The notes: generated by a model not told the origin, from the letters alone. A stretch of 64,000 bases of DNA from Fusobacterium necrogenes (GCF_900450765.1 NZ_UGGU01000003.1:1750854-1814853), one strand, 5' to 3'; positions 1 to 9,962 are shown, numbered from the stretch's first letter. Program-made: numbers and translations.

Positions 1-1003
1 TAGATAATTCTACGAATTTTTTAAGAGTTCTGATTAATTGAGAAGTATAAGACATTTCATTGTCATACCAAGCAACAGTTTTAACTAATTGTTTGTCTCC
101 TACTGTCATAACTCTTGTTTGAGTAGCATCAAATAATGATCCATAGTTGATTCCGATGATATCAGATGACACTAACTCTTCTTCTGTATATCCAAATGAC
201 TCGTTTGAAGCAGCTTTCATAGCAGCATTGATTTCTTCTACAGTTACTGGTTTAGCTAAAACTGATACTAGCTCAGTTATTGATCCAGTTATTACAGGAA
301 CTCTTTGAGCAGCTCCATCTAATTTTCCTTTTAATGAAGGGATTACTAATCCAATAGCTTTTGCAGCTCCAGTTGTGTTAGGAACGATGTTAGCAGCAGC
401 AGCTCTAGCTCTTCTTAAGTCTCCTTTTCTGTGTGGACCATCTAATGTGTTTTGGTCGTTTGTATAAGCGTGGATAGTTGTCATTAATCCTTCTACGATT
501 CCGAAATTATCCTCTAAAACTTTAGCCATAGGTGCTAAACAGTTAGTTGTACAAGAAGCTCCTGATATAACTGTTTCAGTTCCATCTAATATATCGTGGT
601 TTACGTTGTAAACTACAGTTTTAAGGTCTCCAGTTGCTGGCGCAGAAATAACTACTTTTTTAGCTCCAGCTTTGATATGATCTTCTGCTTTTTCCTTTTT
701 AGTAAAGAATCCTGTACACTCAAGAACAACGTCTACTCCTAGTTCTCCCCATGGTAACTCTTTTGGATCAGCCTTTGCATAAGTTTTGATTTCTTTTCCA
801 TTTACTACAAAAGCATTTTCTTTAACTTCGATTGTTCCATCAAATCTTCCTTGAGCTGAGTCATATTTAAATAAGTGTGCTAGCATGTGAGCATCTGTTA
901 AGTCGTTGATTGCTACTACATCAAACTCTGGATTTTCTACCATTAATCTCAATGCTAATCTTCCAATTCTTCCGAATCCGTTAATTGCTACTTTAACTGC
1001 CAT
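1..1003 (-). CDS. gap: Glyceraldehyde-3-phosphate dehydrogenase, NAD-dependent (3' end cut by window edge)
   Basis: Glycolytic enzyme oxidising glyceraldehyde-3-phosphate to 1,3-bisphosphoglycerate in the cytosol. My translation begins [15 protein letters not shown], the Rossmann NAD-binding motif, and holds the catalytic SCTTNC motif with the nucleophile near Cys151. About 334 codons are in the window with no stop, so given the family length of 333-337 residues only the last codon or two are missing. The start at 1003 is preceded by an AGGAGGAA Shine-Dalgarno and a strong sigma-70-type promoter. It is apparently monocistronic in what can be seen. No odd residues were noticed. Confidence 0.97.
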   Translation of the reverse strand, partial: MAVKVAINGFGRIGRLALRLMVENPEFDVVAINDLTDAHMLAHLFKYDSAQGRFDGTIEVKENAFVVNGKEIKTYAKADPKELPWGELGVDVVLECTGFFTKKEKAEDHIKAGAKKVVISAPATGDLKTVVYNVNHDILDGTETVISGASCTTNCLAPMAKVLEDNFGIVEGLMTTIHAYTNDQNTLDGPHRKGDLRRARAAAANIVPNTTGAAKAIGLVIPSLKGKLDGAAQRVPVITGSITELVSVLAKPVTVEEINAAMKAASNESFGYTEEELVSSDIIGINYGSLFDATQTRVMTVGDKQLVKTVAWYDNEMSYTSQLIRTLKKFVELS

Positions 1004-1070
1004 TTCTGTTCCTCCTAAATTTTGTTTAAACTATATAAATTTGTTTTATTTTGCTATTTTCTATGTGAAT

Positions 1071-1099
1071 AGTATATAATACCTTCCACTCTTTGTCAA
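1071..1099 (-). promoter_or_regulatory. Sigma-70-type promoter of gap
   Basis: Read on the minus strand: -35 TTGACA (1094-1099), a 17-bp spacer, -10 TATACT (1071-1076). This is near consensus and fits the high expression expected for GAPDH. Confidence 0.8.
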
Positions 1100-1218
1100 T
1101 TAAGTCTTTTTTAATAATTCTATTAGAGTTAAATTTTATCTTTTTACGATTATTTTTTAATCAGTTGTATTCTAATATTTCAGATAGACACACTGTATTT
1201 TCTTCATATCGAAGAATA

Positions 1219-2088
1219 CTATATTCCTAATATTTTTTTCATATCATCAGGCAATTCCACTTCTACACTTTTTAATTCTCCAGTTTCAACATCTGAAAAC
1301 TCTGTTTTATAAGAATGTAGCATCTGTCTATCTATCCTTTTGTCAATCCCACCATAGAGCTCATCCCCCAACAATGGATGTCCTTCTAATGCCATATGTG
1401 CTCTTATCTGATGAGTTCTTCCAGTCAGTAATTCTGCCTCTATAAGAGTTAAATTTTTATCTGGAAATCTTTTTAATACTTTGATCTTAGTTTGAGCACT
1501 CTGACCTCCATCTTTTGGTCGCAACTCTATTCTTCTGAGCTCATTACCTACTTTTCCAATAGGTTTATCTATTAAAAACTCATCTTTTTCTACAATTCCT
1601 AATACTATTGCTTGATAAAATTTATTTACTACTCCTTTTTCTTGAAGATAAGATTGAGCATAAGCATTCTTAGTAACTATTATTATACCAGAAGTATTCA
1701 TATCAAGTCTATTATAAAATCTTGGAACCATAACTTTACCTGTTGTTTGTAAAAAATAGTTCACCACTCCGTTAGCTAAAGTTTTATCTACCTTTTTTTG
1801 AGTTGGATGGACTATTATATACGGGTCTTTATTTATCAAAAGTAGATTCTTATCTTCATAGACAACTTTTATAGGAATGTCCATTGGTTTTATTCCAGTT
1901 TCCTTCTCTTTTTCTCTTATATGGAGCCTATTTAACTTTCTCACTTTTTTACTATTATTTTTTACTCTTTTTCCATTTAAATATATCTCTAGATTTCTTA
2001 ATCCTCTTCCTGAATACCCCTTTGTTTCTTTGAGATATGTTCCTATTTCATATCCATCATATTCTGGTTCGATTACATATTTTTTCAT
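1219..2088 (-). CDS. RluA-family RNA pseudouridine synthase
   Basis: Predicted to isomerise uridine to pseudouridine in rRNA or tRNA. An S4-like N-terminal region (about 1-65) is followed by the RluA catalytic domain. The catalytic aspartate is Asp129 in NRLDMNTSG, where most family members have HRLDRDTSG, so the residues flanking Asp are divergent while Asp itself is kept. The INKDPYIIVHP segment matches the family's NKPxGxxVHP motif, and the RTHQIRAHM motif is present. Length 289 is normal. It stands alone between gap and the divergent hem operon. The substrate (RluC- or RluD-like) cannot be told from sequence alone. Confidence 0.88.
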   Translation of the reverse strand: MKKYVIEPEYDGYEIGTYLKETKGYSGRGLRNLEIYLNGKRVKNNSKKVRKLNRLHIREKEKETGIKPMDIPIKVVYEDKNLLLINKDPYIIVHPTQKKVDKTLANGVVNYFLQTTGKVMVPRFYNRLDMNTSGIIIVTKNAYAQSYLQEKGVVNKFYQAIVLGIVEKDEFLIDKPIGKVGNELRRIELRPKDGGQSAQTKIKVLKRFPDKNLTLIEAELLTGRTHQIRAHMALEGHPLLGDELYGGIDKRIDRQMLHSYKTEFSDVETGELKSVEVELPDDMKKILGI

Positions 2089-2316
2089 CTATACTTTCTC
2101 ATTTCCTTTCAATATTTTTAACATATTTTACTATAATTACCAAAAAAAGTTAACTTAATTTTTTACTTCTAAACTCCAATGCTACTTTCTATAAAATTTT
2201 TTTCTTAATTTATCAATATTATTAATTTAAAAAAAAATATACAATATAATATAATAAAATTGTATAATATAATTCTAAAATAAAAATTTAGTTTAATTTA
2301 AGGAGAATACAAATTA

Positions 2317-3318
2317 ATGAAAATCGATGAAATTTTGGTTTTAGGTATCTCACATACAGAGCTTTCTACTGAAGAAAGAGAAAAGTTTATTCAACAAAAC
2401 CCTACTAATATCATACACAAATTTTTTTTAGAAAAAAAAATTCTTGGCTATATCAATCTTTCAACTTGCCTCAGAATAGAATTTTATCTACAATTAGCTG
2501 ATAATTTTTTTATTGAAGAGTTGATACAAGAATTTAAAATAAATAAAGGTATCTTTATAAAAAAAGGCATAGACGCTAGCGAATATTTATTTAAGGTATC
2601 TTGTGGATTTTTTTCTATAATTAAAGGTGAAGATCAAATTTTAGCTCAAATAAAAAAAGCTTACTCATCCGCTCTTGAAGAAAATAGATCTTCTAAAATT
2701 TTAAATACAGTTTTTAATAAAGCAATTGAAATTGGAAAAAAATTTAGAACTGAAAGTAAAATATGCCATAATGCACTCTCTCTTGAAGCTATATCTTTAA
2801 AATTTATAAAAGACTCTATAGGATTTTTAAATAATAAAAAAATATTAATCTTAGGAGTTGGAGATCTAGCTCAGGCTATTCTCTATCTTCTGGTTAAAGA
2901 AAAAGTAAAAGATATAAGTATCACTAATAGAACTTATCATAAAGCTCTTAAAATAAAAAATACATTTGATGTCAATGTCATATCTTTTGCAGAAAAACTA
3001 AATATTATACCAGAAACCGACATAATAATAAGTGTTACTTCTGCTCCACATTTAGTTTTAAAAACAGAAGATGTAGCTCGACTTTTAAAACCAGAAAAAA
3101 AATATACATTTCTTGATCTAGCAATGCCTAGAGATATAGAGCCATCTCTTGGGGATTTAGAAAATGTTTCTCTTTTTAATCTTGATGACATATGGAGAGT
3201 ATATAACAAGCATCTAGTTACTAGAGATTCATTAGTAAAAGATTATAGTTTTTTAGTAGATAGACAGTTAGAAAATTTAAAAAAATGGTTTCAATACTAT
3301 AAAGGAAGGAATATATAA
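2317..3318 (+). CDS. hemA: Glutamyl-tRNA reductase
   Basis: First step of the C5 pathway: NADPH-dependent reduction of Glu-tRNA(Glu) to glutamate-1-semialdehyde. The catalytic cysteine is Cys51 in LSTCLRIE; the family usually reads STCNRxE, so the Asn after Cys is replaced by Leu. The NADP-binding motif ILGVGDLAQA and a C-terminal helical segment follow. At 333 residues it is shorter than the common 400-450, with a trimmed C-terminal dimerisation domain. AAGGAG lies upstream of the ATG. Its stop overlaps the hemC start by one base (TAATG), which shows translational coupling. It heads a six-gene tetrapyrrole operon. Confidence 0.95.
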   Translation: MKIDEILVLGISHTELSTEEREKFIQQNPTNIIHKFFLEKKILGYINLSTCLRIEFYLQLADNFFIEELIQEFKINKGIFIKKGIDASEYLFKVSCGFFSIIKGEDQILAQIKKAYSSALEENRSSKILNTVFNKAIEIGKKFRTESKICHNALSLEAISLKFIKDSIGFLNNKKILILGVGDLAQAILYLLVKEKVKDISITNRTYHKALKIKNTFDVNVISFAEKLNIIPETDIIISVTSAPHLVLKTEDVARLLKPEKKYTFLDLAMPRDIEPSLGDLENVSLFNLDDIWRVYNKHLVTRDSLVKDYSFLVDRQLENLKKWFQYYKGRNI

Positions 3319-4217
3319 TGAAAAAAAAAATAGTTATTGGAAGTAGAGGAAGCATTTTAGCTTTGGCCCAAAGTGAAATAATAAAAAAAAAATTAGAAAG
3401 TAATTTTCCAGAGTTAGAATTTGAAATAAAAAAGATAGTTACTACTGGAGATAAAGACCTAGTAAGTAATTGGAGTACTAGTAATAAATCACTTAAAAGT
3501 TTTTTTACTAAAGAGATAGAGACTGAACTTTTAAATGGAACTATTGATTTAGCTGTTCATTCAATGAAAGATATGCCTATAGTTTCTCCAAAGGGATTGA
3601 TCTGTGGAGCTACTCCCGATAGAGAAGATCAAAGAGATGTTCTTATTTCAAAAAATGGAAAAACACTGTTAGAACTTCCTAATGGTGCTATTATTGGAAC
3701 AAGCTCATTAAGAAGAACTATGAATCTTAAAAATTTAAGACCAGACTTACAAATAAAACAATTAAGAGGAAATATTCACACCAGATTAAACAAATTAAAA
3801 ACTGAAGGTTATGATGCAATTTTACTAGCTGCAGCTGGCTTAAAAAGAGTGGGATTAGAATCTGAAATTACTGAATACTTAAATCCTAAAACATTTCTCC
3901 CTGCTCCAGCTCAAGGAGTACTATACATCCAATGTAGAGAAAATGATAAAAAAATTAGAAATATTCTAAAATCAATCCATAATAAAGAGATTGAAAAAAT
4001 TGTGGCTATTGAAAGAGAGTTCTCAAAGATATTTGATGGTGGTTGTCATACACCAATGGGATGCTACTCAGAAGTTAAAGGAGATAGTATCAATTTTTAT
4101 GGTGTATATTTCCAAGAAGAAAAAGGATATAGTGCTAATATAACTGAAAAACTTGAAGAAGGAATTAAGGTAGCTCAAAAACTTGCTAATACTATAAAGG
4201 AGAAGATCAATGGATAA
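3318..4217 (+). CDS. hemC: Porphobilinogen deaminase (hydroxymethylbilane synthase)
   Basis: Polymerises four porphobilinogens to hydroxymethylbilane. Visible residues include the catalytic Asp85 in HSMKDMP, the arginine-rich SSLRR and QLRGNIHTRL substrate-binding motifs, and Cys243 in GGCHTPMG, which carries the dipyrromethane cofactor. Length 299 is standard. The start overlaps the hemA stop, and the 3' end overlaps the next gene by 8 bp, so it is tightly coupled on both sides. Confidence 0.97.
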   Translation: MKKKIVIGSRGSILALAQSEIIKKKLESNFPELEFEIKKIVTTGDKDLVSNWSTSNKSLKSFFTKEIETELLNGTIDLAVHSMKDMPIVSPKGLICGATPDREDQRDVLISKNGKTLLELPNGAIIGTSSLRRTMNLKNLRPDLQIKQLRGNIHTRLNKLKTEGYDAILLAAAGLKRVGLESEITEYLNPKTFLPAPAQGVLYIQCRENDKKIRNILKSIHNKEIEKIVAIEREFSKIFDGGCHTPMGCYSEVKGDSINFYGVYFQEEKGYSANITEKLEEGIKVAQKLANTIKEKING

Positions 4218-5676
4218 AAAGGGTAAAGTATATATAATGGGAGTTGGTCCTGGAGATGCTGAGCTTCTTACTTTAAAGGGAAAGAGAGCTATTGAAGAAG
4301 CTGATTGTATAGTTTATGATAGACTTATTAATAATCGTATCTTAGATTATGCTAAAAAAGATACAGAGATGATATATCTTGGAAAAGGAAATACTGAAGG
4401 TGGAGTTATCCAAGATGAGATCAATGACACTATTATTAAAAAAGCTTTAGAGGGAAAAATTGTAGCTAGAGTTAAAGGAGGTGATCCTTTTGTTTTTGGT
4501 AGGGGTGGAGAAGAAATTCAAGCTCTTTTTGAAAATAAAATAGAATTTGAAGAGATTCCAGGTATAACTTCAGCTATATCTGTCCCTGCATATGCTGGTA
4601 TTCCAGTAACACATAGAGGAGTGGCTAGATCCTTTCATGTATTTACAGGACATACTATGACTGACGGAGAATGGCATAATTTTGAGGCTATTGCTAAATT
4701 AGATGGAACTTTAGTTTTCCTAATGGGAATAAAAAATCTTCCAGTTATAGTCAGTGACTTAATAGTTAATGGAAAAGATCCTAAAACTCCTATTGCTATT
4801 ATTGAAAAAGGAGCTACTGCTGATCAAAGAGTTACTGTTGGAACTTTAGAAACTATTATTGATATTTCAAAGGAAAGAAAAATTGTTCCTCCTGCTATTA
4901 TAATAATAGGAGAGGTTGTAAATCTTAGAGATACTTTTAAATGGTTTGAAGATACTAAATTATTTGGTAAAAAAATTTTAGTTACTAGAGATAGAAGACA
5001 AGCTAGAGAGTTTTCTGATAAAATTGAAAAAATAGGGGGAGTAGCTGTTGAACTTCCATTTATTGAGATAGAATCTACATTAAATAAAATAGACAAAGAG
5101 ATGTTAAAATCTTATTCAGCTTTGCTATTTAACTCACCTAATGGAGTTAGAGAGTTCATGAATAAAATTGAAGATATTCGAGATATAGCTCATCTTAAAA
5201 TAGGAGTTGTTGGAAGTAAAACTAAAGAAGAATTGGAAAGATATAAAATAAAAGCTGATTTTATCCCTAAGAAATATCTAGTTGAAAAACTTGCTGAAGA
5301 GGCTATTCAACACACAGCAGTTGGAGAAAAAATTCTAATTGTAACTTCCAATATATCTCCTTGTGATACAGAAAAATTAAATTCTACTTATAATAGATAT
5401 TTTGATAAAATAATTGCCTATAAAACTAAGAAAATAATAAGAGATAAAGATGAAGTATTAAATACTTTAAAAAAAATAGAAATAATAACTTTTCTAAGTT
5501 CATCTACAGTTGATGCTTTTATGGAAAGTATAGAGTATAATATAGAGTCTATTAAAAATATTAAATTAGCTTCTATTGGTCCTATTACAAGTGAAACTAT
5601 GAAAAAATACGGACTAACTGTAGACTTTGAAGCTAAAGTTTATGATACAGCTGGAATTATTGAAGCTATAAAATAG
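4210..5676 (+). CDS. cobA-hemD: Fused uroporphyrinogen-III C-methyltransferase / uroporphyrinogen-III synthase
   Basis: A two-domain protein. Residues about 1-245 are the SAM-dependent methyltransferase (GVGPGDAELLTLKG, the VxRLKGGDPFxFGRG-like segment VARVKGGDPFVFGRG, and GxxPxTHRG-type GIPVTHRG). Residues about 250-488 are HemD (KILVTRDRRQA, FNSPNGVREF, FLSSSTVDAFM). It cyclises hydroxymethylbilane to uroporphyrinogen III and then methylates it to precorrin-2. The fusion is known from Clostridia and Fusobacteria. It directs flux to siroheme and cobalamin rather than protoheme. AAGGAG precedes the ATG inside the end of hemC. Confidence 0.95.
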   Translation: MDKKGKVYIMGVGPGDAELLTLKGKRAIEEADCIVYDRLINNRILDYAKKDTEMIYLGKGNTEGGVIQDEINDTIIKKALEGKIVARVKGGDPFVFGRGGEEIQALFENKIEFEEIPGITSAISVPAYAGIPVTHRGVARSFHVFTGHTMTDGEWHNFEAIAKLDGTLVFLMGIKNLPVIVSDLIVNGKDPKTPIAIIEKGATADQRVTVGTLETIIDISKERKIVPPAIIIIGEVVNLRDTFKWFEDTKLFGKKILVTRDRRQAREFSDKIEKIGGVAVELPFIEIESTLNKIDKEMLKSYSALLFNSPNGVREFMNKIEDIRDIAHLKIGVVGSKTKEELERYKIKADFIPKKYLVEKLAEEAIQHTAVGEKILIVTSNISPCDTEKLNSTYNRYFDKIIAYKTKKIIRDKDEVLNTLKKIEIITFLSSSTVDAFMESIEYNIESIKNIKLASIGPITSETMKKYGLTVDFEAKVYDTAGIIEAIK

Positions 5677-5688
5677 CTAGGAGGAAGA

Positions 5689-6666
5689 ATGTTTATAAGA
5701 ACAAGAAGACTTAGAAGTTCTAAGACTATGAGAAATATGGTTAAAAACATAACTTTAAGTATTGATGAATTTATATATCCACTTTTTATTGAAGAGGGAA
5801 AAAATATCAAAGAGGAGATTACCTCAATGCCTGGTCAATATAGATTTTCTATAGATAGACTCGGAGAGGAATTACAAGAATTAAAAGAATTAGGCATTAA
5901 ATCTCTTCTACTTTTCGGTATTCCTAAGGAAAAAGATGCTATTGGTTCTGGAGCTTATGCTGAAAATGGAATAATCCAAGAAACTATAAGATATATTAAG
6001 AAAAATTATCCAGAGTTTTTAATTATCACTGATGTCTGTATGTGTGAATACACTTCTCATGGACATTGTGGAATCTTAGATGGTTGTGATGTTAAAAATG
6101 ATGAAACTTTGAAATCTCTTGCTAAAATAGCCCTTTCTCATGCCAAAGCTGGAGCTGATATTGTAGCTCCTTCAGACATGATGGATGGAAGAATTCAAGT
6201 TATAAGAGAAAATTTAGATATCAATGGTTTTGAATATATACCCATAATGTCTTACAGTGTAAAATATGCGTCTAATTATTATGGTCCTTTCCGAGAAGCT
6301 GCTGACTCAGCTCCAAGTTTTGGAGATAGAAAAACCTATCAAATGGATTTCAGAAACTCTAAAGAATACTACAGAGAAGTGGATTCAGATATTAAAGAGG
6401 GAGCTGATTTCATAATGGTTAAACCTGCTCTTGCTTATCTTGATATTATTCATGCTTTAAAAGATCTTTCTTTACCACTTGTAGCTTATAATGTAAGTGG
6501 GGAGTATTCAATGGTTAAAGCTGCTGCTCAAAATGGCTGGATAAATGAAAAAGGCATTGTCATGGAAAATATGTATGCTCTAAAAAGAGCTGGAGTAAAT
6601 TTAATCATCACTTACCATGCTAAAGAGATAGCTCAATGGGTTAAAAATGGAGAAATTACACTTTAG
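5689..6666 (+). CDS. hemB: Delta-aminolevulinic acid dehydratase (porphobilinogen synthase)
   Basis: Condenses two 5-aminolevulinates to porphobilinogen. The zinc-site cysteines Cys117, Cys119 and Cys127 (DVCMCEYTSHGHCG) mark the zinc-dependent type. Schiff-base lysines are Lys192 (SYSVKYAS) and Lys245 (MVKPALAYLD). Length 325 is standard. AGGAGG precedes the ATG by a normal spacing. It lies 12 bp after cobA-hemD in the same operon. Confidence 0.97.
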   Translation: MFIRTRRLRSSKTMRNMVKNITLSIDEFIYPLFIEEGKNIKEEITSMPGQYRFSIDRLGEELQELKELGIKSLLLFGIPKEKDAIGSGAYAENGIIQETIRYIKKNYPEFLIITDVCMCEYTSHGHCGILDGCDVKNDETLKSLAKIALSHAKAGADIVAPSDMMDGRIQVIRENLDINGFEYIPIMSYSVKYASNYYGPFREAADSAPSFGDRKTYQMDFRNSKEYYREVDSDIKEGADFIMVKPALAYLDIIHALKDLSLPLVAYNVSGEYSMVKAAAQNGWINEKGIVMENMYALKRAGVNLIITYHAKEIAQWVKNGEITL

Positions 6667-6674
6667 GAGGAAAA

Positions 6675-7982
6675 ATGAATCACAAAATTTCAAAAGAAAT
6701 ATTTAAAAAAGCCCAAAAATATATTCCTGGAGGAGTTAACAGCCCAGTTAGAGCTTTTAAATCTGTTAGTAGAGAAGCCCCAATTTTTGCTTGTAAAGGT
6801 GAAGGAGCTAAAATTTGGGATGAAGATGGAAATGAATATATTGACTATATCTGTTCATGGGGACCATTAATCCTTGGACACAATCATCCTAAAATCATAG
6901 CTGGAGTACGTGATGCTATTGAACTCGGAAGTTCTTTTGGATTACCTACCAAAAAAGAAGTAGAATTAGCTGAGCTTATAACTAAATGTTGCCCATCTAT
7001 TGAAATGGTAAGACTTACTACATCAGGCACTGAAGCTACTATGTCCGCTGTAAGACTTGCTAGAGCTTACACTAATAGAAATAAGATAGCTAAGTTTGAG
7101 GGATGTTATCATGGACATTCTGATGCACTACTTGTTAAATCTGGTTCTGGCCTCTTAACTGATGGATATCAAGATAGTAATGGAATTACCGAAGGAGTTT
7201 TGAAAGATACTATAACTATTCCTTTTGGTAATTTAAAGGAATTAAACAATATATTAGAAAAGAAAAATATAGCTTGTTTAATCATGGAACCTGTTCCTGC
7301 TAACATGGGAGTAATTTATCCTGATGTGGAATTTTTAAAAGCAGTGAGAGAACTTTGTACTAAGACAGGAACCTTACTAATCTTTGATGAAGTTATCTCT
7401 GGATTTAGATTAGCTTTAGGAGGGGCTCAAGAGTATTTCGGAATTACTCCTGATATGACTACTCTTGGAAAAATAATTGGCGGTGGATACCCAGTGGGAG
7501 CTTTTGGTGGTAAATCTGAAATCATGCAACTTGTTGCCCCTATGGGAAGAGTTTATCATGCTGGAACTCTATCTGGAAATCCTATAGCTGTAAGAGCTGG
7601 ATATGAAATGCTAACTTACTTAGATGAGAATAAAGAGACCTTATATAAAGAGTTAGAAGATAAAGTAAAATATATAACTAAAGAAGCTAAAAAATCTGCT
7701 GAAAAATATGGAGTAAATGTAGTTATTAACTCCATCGGTTCTCTTTTCACTGTATTTTTTACTGATAAAAAAGAGATAAATAATCTTAAAGATGCACTTT
7801 CATCTAATACAGAAAATTTTGCTATCTACTTCAATACTATGCTAGAAAATGGTATTATCTGCCCTCCATCTCAATTTGAAGCTCACTTTGTATCTATAGC
7901 TCATACTCAAGAGATTTTAGATAAAACTTTAAAAGTTATAGATATGGCATTTAAAACTATTGGAGAAAAAAATGAAAAATAG
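6675..7982 (+). CDS. hemL: Glutamate-1-semialdehyde 2,1-aminomutase
   Basis: PLP enzyme converting glutamate-1-semialdehyde to 5-aminolevulinate, the second C5-pathway step. Visible are GGVNSPVRAF at the N-terminus, the PLP phosphate site TTSGTEATMSA, Asp238 in FDEVISGFR, and Lys266 in TTLGKIIGGG, the Schiff-base lysine. Length 435 is standard. Its 3' end overlaps sirC by 11 bp. With HemA in the same operon, it shows that the cell makes ALA from glutamate. Confidence 0.97.
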   Translation: MNHKISKEIFKKAQKYIPGGVNSPVRAFKSVSREAPIFACKGEGAKIWDEDGNEYIDYICSWGPLILGHNHPKIIAGVRDAIELGSSFGLPTKKEVELAELITKCCPSIEMVRLTTSGTEATMSAVRLARAYTNRNKIAKFEGCYHGHSDALLVKSGSGLLTDGYQDSNGITEGVLKDTITIPFGNLKELNNILEKKNIACLIMEPVPANMGVIYPDVEFLKAVRELCTKTGTLLIFDEVISGFRLALGGAQEYFGITPDMTTLGKIIGGGYPVGAFGGKSEIMQLVAPMGRVYHAGTLSGNPIAVRAGYEMLTYLDENKETLYKELEDKVKYITKEAKKSAEKYGVNVVINSIGSLFTVFFTDKKEINNLKDALSSNTENFAIYFNTMLENGIICPPSQFEAHFVSIAHTQEILDKTLKVIDMAFKTIGEKNEK

Positions 7983-8427
7983 ATTTTTTCCGCTATTTGT
8001 GAACTTAATAGGAAAAGAAGCTCTTGTTATTGGAGCTGGAAAGATAGCTATTAGAAAGGTGGAATCACTTCTTCGATATGGTGCTAAGATTACAGTTGTC
8101 ACCAGAGAAATTAAAGAAGAGAAATTTCTCAATCTTAAAAATATAGATATAAAAATAGGGGAGTTTAATGAAACTCTCCTTGAAAATAAATTTATAGTCG
8201 TGGCTGCTACCGATAATCCAGAGTTTAATAGATATATTTATAAACTTTGTAACTCTAAAAATATATTAGTAAATAATATTACCTCTAAAGAAGATATGAA
8301 TTGTCGTTTTGCTAGTATTCTAGAAACTAAAGATTACCAAATAGGTATATCTGCTAAAGGAAACCCTAGTAAATCTAAGGCTTTGAAAAATAAATTAAAA
8401 AATATGTTAAAAACTGACCTAGAATAA
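7972..8427 (+). CDS. Precorrin-2 dehydrogenase / sirohydrochlorin ferrochelatase-like
   Basis: A Met8p/SirC/CysG-N-type NAD-dependent enzyme oxidising precorrin-2 to sirohydrochlorin, sometimes also inserting iron. It has a Rossmann motif GAGKIAIRKVESLL and a C-terminal dimerisation helix. A TTG start at 7960 is possible, but I choose ATG 7972 because GGAG (7962-7965) sits at proper spacing and the product then begins MKNRFFPLFVNL as in relatives. At 151 residues it lacks the second half of a full Met8p-like protein (about 200), so it may be only the dehydrogenase. It is the last gene of the hem operon, followed by a terminator. Confidence 0.88.
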   Translation: MKNRFFPLFVNLIGKEALVIGAGKIAIRKVESLLRYGAKITVVTREIKEEKFLNLKNIDIKIGEFNETLLENKFIVVAATDNPEFNRYIYKLCNSKNILVNNITSKEDMNCRFASILETKDYQIGISAKGNPSKSKALKNKLKNMLKTDLE

Positions 8428-8444
8428 TCTAAGTCAGTTTTTTT
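8411..8444 (+). terminator. Rho-independent terminator of the hem operon
   Basis: Stem AAACTGACCTAG / CTAAGTCAGTTT (one mismatch) with a short loop, followed by a run of T. The left arm overlaps the last codons of sirC. The facing permease gene on the minus strand ends next to it. Confidence 0.85.
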
Positions 8445-8445
8445 A

Positions 8446-9789
8446 TTACTTATTCTCTTCTTTAGGTAAAATGATATTTAGTAATAAAGCTAGTAATGTA
8501 GACATTACGACACTTGAACCAAATATTAATTTTATAAATTGAGGGAATTGGGCTATAGATTGTGGAACTTGACCAACTCCAGCTCCTACTGCTACTGATA
8601 GCCCAACTATTACCATTGTTCTACCTGTGATTCCACTTTTACTTATTATTTGAATACCTGTCATTGTTATCATTGAGAATACAGTAATTGTTCCTCCGCC
8701 AATTACTGCTGAAGGAATTGTATTTATAATCGCTCCAAATTTAGGTACAAATCCAGCTATTAATAAAACTGTAGCTGCTATTCCAATTACATATCTACTT
8801 ACTACTTTAGTTAAAACTACAAGTCCAACATTTTGAGAGTAAGTTGCAGTTGGAAAAGAGTTTAATATAGCTGAGAAAATAGCTCCTACACCATTTCCTA
8901 TTACTCCTCCAGATAACTCTTTATCACTAACTTCTCTATTTATTCCTCCTAAAGTAATAGCCGATAGATCTCCTACAGCTTGAATAGCTGTTACTAAATA
9001 CATTATTACCATCGCTACTATAGCTCCAGCTTCAAATTTAGGAGTTCCAAAAATAAAAAATTTTGGAAAAGCAAACCAGGCAGCTTCGCTTACTGGAGTA
9101 AAATTAACTATTCCTAAAACCATCGATATTATATATCCTACCACTATTCCTATTAAAATAGAGGATAACTTTGTAATTCCCCTAGTAAATTGGTTGAAAA
9201 ATAATACTGTTGCTAATACGACTAAGCTTATAGCCCAGTTTTGATATGATCCATAAGTTGGGCTTCCCACCCCACCTGCCATATAGTTAATTCCTATTGG
9301 AAATAAAGATAATCCTATTGAAAAAACAACAGTTCCTGCAACTAAAGGTGGAAAATACTTTCTTATCTTCTTTAAATAGGCACCAATTAAAATAGAAGCT
9401 ATTCCACCTACTATTTGTGCTCCAAATAGTGTAGGTAAGTTCAAAGAATTTCCTCCTAATATAGCTAAAACTGTTGGTAAAAATCCAAAACTTGTTCCCA
9501 TCACCACAGGTAGCTTAGATCCTATTCTTAGACCTGCAAAAAGTTTAATTGGATAAATCTGTAAAAATGTTGCTATTGCAGCCGATAACATTGCACATTG
9601 AATTAAAATTGTAGTTATACTAGGATCCAATTTGGTTACTCTTGAAATTATTAAAATAGGAGCTACATTTCCTACAAACATAGCCACAATATGTTGAAAA
9701 GCCAATGGCAATGCTTCTAGAAAAGCAGGTTTTCCATCAACTTTAAACAATTCAGCTCCATCTTTTAAATTTTGATTTTTATCTAACAT
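8446..9789 (-). CDS. NCS2-family nucleobase permease (xanthine/urate type)
   Basis: Inner-membrane nucleobase:cation symporter of the NCS2 (UraA/PbuX/UacT) family, with about 14 hydrophobic segments over 447 residues. Features seen are QHIVAMFVGN near the N-terminus, the AVGDLSAI segment of TM8, and the NSFPTATYSQNVGLV motif of TM10, which favours xanthine/urate over uracil members. The gene is monocistronic and convergent with the hem operon. No purine riboswitch was seen in its leader. Substrate is inferred only at the purine level. Confidence 0.85.
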   Translation of the reverse strand: MLDKNQNLKDGAELFKVDGKPAFLEALPLAFQHIVAMFVGNVAPILIISRVTKLDPSITTILIQCAMLSAAIATFLQIYPIKLFAGLRIGSKLPVVMGTSFGFLPTVLAILGGNSLNLPTLFGAQIVGGIASILIGAYLKKIRKYFPPLVAGTVVFSIGLSLFPIGINYMAGGVGSPTYGSYQNWAISLVVLATVLFFNQFTRGITKLSSILIGIVVGYIISMVLGIVNFTPVSEAAWFAFPKFFIFGTPKFEAGAIVAMVIMYLVTAIQAVGDLSAITLGGINREVSDKELSGGVIGNGVGAIFSAILNSFPTATYSQNVGLVVLTKVVSRYVIGIAATVLLIAGFVPKFGAIINTIPSAVIGGGTITVFSMITMTGIQIISKSGITGRTMVIVGLSVAVGAGVGQVPQSIAQFPQFIKLIFGSSVVMSTLLALLLNIILPKEENK

Positions 9790-9910
9790 CTTTGCACCTC
9801 AAACACTATGATTTTTATCACACTCTTATCCATTGATTATTTTATCATATTTTCTTAATAAAATCTAGACTATTATTATTTAACTATGTCTTAATTTACA
9901 TATTTAGGAT

Positions 9911-9953
9911 AAAAAAATTACACCTAAAATCTTAAAAAGATCCTAGGTGTAAA
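9911..9953 (-). terminator. Rho-independent terminator after spoVG
   Basis: On the minus strand a TTACACCTA / TAGGTGTAA stem, with inner complementary AAGATT-type bases, is followed by seven T. It ends the mfd-mazG-S4-ispE-spoVG series. Confidence 0.82.
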
Positions 9954-9962
9954 CCTTTATAA

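Noticed and set aside
9790..9960. Possible purine riboswitch before the nucleobase permease
   Set aside because: The conserved purine-aptamer loops and the paired P1 stem are not visible.
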